Assembly: GCF_028736155.1 (NCBI RefSeq)
Contig: NZ_CP117879.1
Coordinates: 4,216,001-4,280,000, forward strand
Direction of reading: 5' to 3'
From: Flavobacterium sp. KACC 22763
GTDB taxonomy: Bacteria > Bacteroidota > Bacteroidia > Flavobacteriales > Flavobacteriaceae
DNA: 64,000 nt
Positions 61,169 through 64,000 of the stretch are shown here, one piece after another (positions within the stretch are counted from its first letter, which is position 1; every line of letters starts with the position of its first letter). Below the pieces are notes generated by a model that was given only the letters and a program-made list of their open reading frames with translations, did no database searches and was not told the origin of the DNA. A program made the translations under genes and the position numbers.

Positions 61169-64000
61169 TTTGTATTAAAGTATTCTTGAACTTTTTGATT
61201 AAAATTCGAGCGCAAAGGTAGTGATTGTCTGTTTAATATCTCTACACTGTTTAAATATTCCAATAGCGAACTTGGCAAAGCATTCGAACGATTAGTAAAT
61301 TCAGCCTTATTAGTTTCAGATTGTCTTTGTGTATCTTGACCTTGTTGCTGAACTGCATTGTTTAATTTCCATAATTCTTGCTGAATATTTAATATACGTT
61401 GCAAGTTCTCATTCTTAAAACCCTTATTCAAAATCTGCTTTTCAGATTGCTTCATTTGATCTATTACAGATTTACCTTGAGAGTCTAAACCTTTCTTTGC
61501 TAACTCTTTTTGAAGAGCTTCTCTAAGCTTAACTTGCTCCTTGTAAATCTCCATTATAGCTTCAGCATCTCCTTCTCCATCTTCACCTTCATTACCGTTC
61601 TTCTCTCCTTTTCCATTCTTTCCATCCTTACCCGAAGAACCTTTATCTCCACTTTTGTTACCTTGTCCTTCTTTACCCTGACCATCTTTACCCTGTCCGT
61701 TTTGTCCTTGTCCAGACTTTCCATCTTTACCCTCTCCAGGTTTATCTCCGGGTTGCTGTCCAGGTTTCATACCTTCTTTCATCTTGTCAGCAAGACCTTT
61801 TTGTTTCTGAATAATATCTGGCAATTGCATTCCTTGTCCGTCACCTGGTTTAGGTTTCCCCGCTCCCGGTTTAGACATAGACATCTGCATATTATTCAAT
61901 AAATCACTTAAGAAATCTGCTAACTTATTGGCAGATGAAACTGCGTATTGTTGGTGTGAAACTCCTCTTGGAATCTGTACATCGGTTAAAGTTTCAATAG
62001 CCTTGTCCATGTTATATTGTACATTTCCAATTTCTTTAGTAACGTCTTCTGCTACTTTAGGATTACGTAATGAAAGTGCAAACAAACTGTCATCAACATG
62101 TCTAAACTGTTGTTTTAAATTTTGCTGAATCTTGATGTTTTTTGTAAATGTAGAAGAACCTAATTTCATTGCTTTAAACTGTTTCATCACATCTTCTTGT
62201 GATAAAGAATAAGCTAAAAGATTATCCAGAATCTGACGAAGCATTGCTACATCTTCTTCCAATTGTTCTTGTTCACCACCTTCCATTTCACTCTGCATTT
62301 CCTGAGACATAGACTTCATTTTCTTCGCTGCACTTTTCTGTTTTGTTTTAGCAGTAGAAGTATTCTTTTTACTCAATTCTTCAGAAGCTTTATTCAAATC
62401 GTTCTCAACATCTTTTTCTTTAGAAGCGTCTGATGGGATATCCAAAGGTTTCTTCAAAGTCTTATTTTCCTCTTTCAAATCTTTTAAATCTTCCTGAATC
62501 TTATCAAAAGATTTATTGATTTCATCTTGCTTCTCTTTCGTATTTTCTTTCTCTTTATTCGATAACTGTTCCTGTTGTTCTGACAGTTTATTTAGTTTCT
62601 CTGCAACTTGTTCTGCTTTCTTCGAAACATAAAAACGCTTAGTTAACTCAACTAATTGCTCTAAATTACGAGATTGGTTTTTACTGATTTGTTTGAACTT
62701 TTCCATCTTATCAAACAGTTCTTCACTGTTTAATTTATCATTCAAGTTCTTCAACTCATCTAATAATTTCTGATTCTTTTCTAAATCTTTCTGCGCATTA
62801 TCTAAGCGCTTTTGTAAATCTTCAGCAGTTTTATCTTTCTTATCGTCTTTAAACTTATCTAGATTCTGATTCATTTTTTCAGAAAACTGTTTCATCATTT
62901 CGTCCTGTTGTTTCTGACGTTTGATAAAATCATTAATCTTCTGCTGATCTTTAAACTCTAAATTATCTTTTTCTTTTCCAGTATTCTGAAGCTTATCCAT
63001 TTCTGAAATCTGCTTCGTTTGGTTCTTTAAAGATTTAGATAAACTATTGATATTATTGTTTTGCTGTTGTAATTCTTGATCCTGAATTTCATCTGTTGTA
63101 GCTACGCGATCTGAAAATGTAGAAGACTTTGAAGACTTAAATCCGTGTGGTGCATCGTTATCAAAAACTTCAAAATAGTATTCGTATGAAACTCCTTCTT
63201 CTACCGGAAGGTTACTTGGAAAATTAAAAACAAATTGATCAAATACGCCAGCCTTCACAGGAATGTTTCCACGTTTAGCAGACTGAGGTTTGTTACGTTC
63301 ATAGTATACAATTTGTAATTTAGAAAGTCCATAATCGTCACCCAATCTTCCTAGAATATAGGTCTTGTCTAGCTTCAAACTGTCTGGCGCTGGCCCCACA
63401 TTTATAGTTGGAAACTGATCTTTGATTACAGACAGCTGATAATCTAGTTTTTCGTAGTTTTTAACCTTATCATTAGACGTAAGTATTTGATATTCGGTAT
63501 TTTGACTTATACTTTTACTCAATTTAAAGTCATTTTCAACCTTATTGAACTTAAATACTTCATTATCTCTTTTCCATTCAATTTCTTGTGTAGATTTAGT
63601 ATTCATTTTCCAAGTTACAGTTGTTCCTTCAGGTACAATTGCGTTTCCAGTTCCCTGAATTGTCTCTGATTTTTTCTTTAGATAAGAAGGAAAATTTAAA
63701 ACCATTTCGAAGTTTGCAATAGATGGAACTGTGATTACTTTCAATTCATATTCTTCTGAAACAACTGAATTTCCTTCAAAAGAAAATTGAATATTATCAG
63801 CTGGTTTCTCTACTTTAAATTCAAACTTTCCAGGTTGAGAAGATTCCATAAAATAGCTTTCATCACCAATATGAATCATCACATTTTCTGGAACTACGTT
63901 TCCAACTGATTCCATTTTGATGACAAAATCTTTGTTTTGTTCAGCTTGCAAATTCGAATTCAAAACCACAAACTTGAAAGGAGCTGGTGGTAAAAAAGCA
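61165..64000 (-). CDS. DUF4175-like large envelope protein, 5' truncated
   Basis: The frame stays open to the window edge, so the N-terminus is missing and the GTG at 63969 is not a real start. The visible ~945 residues show a beta-rich N-terminal part (PSIANFEMVLNFPSYLKKKS, typical of the family), then long charged coiled coils (~residues 310-560 of the visible part), an AYSLSQEDVMKQF segment, then a Gly/Lys/Gln-rich low-complexity linker (GKDGQGKEGQGNKSGDKG) around residues 740-800, and a C-terminal helical domain ending in SLPLRSNFNQKVQEYF. This layout fits the Bacteroidota DUF4175 family. N-terminal membrane helices would be outside. It overlaps ybeY by 4 bp. Confidence 0.85.
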   Translation of the reverse strand, partial: AFLPPAPFKFVVLNSNLQAEQNKDFVIKMESVGNVVPENVMIHIGDESYFMESSQPGKFEFKVEKPADNIQFSFEGNSVVSEEYELKVITVPSIANFEMVLNFPSYLKKKSETIQGTGNAIVPEGTTVTWKMNTKSTQEIEWKRDNEVFKFNKVENDFKLSKSISQNTEYQILTSNDKVKNYEKLDYQLSVIKDQFPTINVGPAPDSLKLDKTYILGRLGDDYGLSKLQIVYYERNKPQSAKRGNIPVKAGVFDQFVFNFPSNLPVEEGVSYEYYFEVFDNDAPHGFKSSKSSTFSDRVATTDEIQDQELQQQNNNINSLSKSLKNQTKQISEMDKLQNTGKEKDNLEFKDQQKINDFIKRQKQQDEMMKQFSEKMNQNLDKFKDDKKDKTAEDLQKRLDNAQKDLEKNQKLLDELKNLNDKLNSEELFDKMEKFKQISKNQSRNLEQLVELTKRFYVSKKAEQVAEKLNKLSEQQEQLSNKEKENTKEKQDEINKSFDKIQEDLKDLKEENKTLKKPLDIPSDASKEKDVENDLNKASEELSKKNTSTAKTKQKSAAKKMKSMSQEMQSEMEGGEQEQLEEDVAMLRQILDNLLAYSLSQEDVMKQFKAMKLGSSTFTKNIKIQQNLKQQFRHVDDSLFALSLRNPKVAEDVTKEIGNVQYNMDKAIETLTDVQIPRGVSHQQYAVSSANKLADFLSDLLNNMQMSMSKPGAGKPKPGDGQGMQLPDIIQKQKGLADKMKEGMKPGQQPGDKPGEGKDGKSGQGQNGQGKDGQGKEGQGNKSGDKGSSGKDGKNGKGEKNGNEGEDGEGDAEAIMEIYKEQVKLREALQKELAKKGLDSQGKSVIDQMKQSEKQILNKGFKNENLQRILNIQQELWKLNNAVQQQGQDTQRQSETNKAEFTNRSNALPSSLLEYLNSVEILNRQSLPLRSNFNQKVQEYFNTK

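Overview
The window is about 64 kb of AT-rich chromosomal DNA that looks like a member of Flavobacterium (Bacteroidota), probably near F. johnsoniae. The signs are Bacteroidota promoters (TAnnTTTG boxes with TTG or TTTG about 18 nt upstream), many secreted lipoproteins, type IX secretion (T9SS) sorting signals and a complete SprB-type gliding adhesin operon. I saw no rRNA, tRNA, CRISPR array, insertion sequence or prophage. Nearly all of it is ordinary core genome.

Left part (1-14.5 kb): the end of feoB with a 41-aa FeoB-associated cysteine-rich protein; an alpha/beta hydrolase; a 39-aa membrane peptide; a minus-strand lipid and housekeeping block (HD hydrolase, acyl-ACP desaturase, PlsC acyltransferase); then rnpA and a tight run of a DUF4349 lipoprotein, a CtpA-type protease and a double-OmpA protein. 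Next, on the minus strand, come an ElaA-type acetyltransferase, two lipoproteins (DUF1579, DUF4837), a LysM lytic transglycosylase and pgk.

Central part (14.6-42.7 kb, minus strand): a seven-gene gliding motility locus matching the remFG-sprCDBF arrangement. In transcription order it holds a 150-aa secreted protein, a 430-aa beta-helix-like protein, a short secreted protein, SprC-like, SprD-like (PorP-type N-terminus, very long Ala/Lys-rich coiled coil, SPOR-like C-terminus), the 6115-aa SprB-like adhesin with a type B T9SS C-terminus, and SprF-like, the PorP-family partner for SprB export. SprB alone is 18.3 kb. A good promoter lies before the first gene and a strong terminator-like hairpin lies between the first and second genes.

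Right part (43-58 kb): holB, a DoxX-like protein, a thioesterase and recA; then a 0.57-kb interval with two copies of an ECF-like promoter motif, a possible small RNA and a 34-aa basic ORF. After that come a second PlsC, a GxxExxY protein between degenerate interspersed repeats, trpS, dprA, an HU-like/SPOR protein, two secreted proteins of unknown role, a PIF1-like helicase, a Skp-like lipoprotein and a methyltransferase.

Far right (57.9-64 kb): a chromosomal centromere-like region. Eleven copies of the 14-bp palindrome GTTYCACGTGRAAC (the parS/ParB site) surround mnmG. Nine are packed between mnmG and ybeY, one forms the last codons of ybeY, and a 14-bp by about 20 tandem repeat lies between two of them. 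The window ends inside a large DUF4175-like protein. The most noteworthy items are the parS cluster with its minisatellite, the giant SprB locus, and the twin ECF-like promoter/small gene interval.
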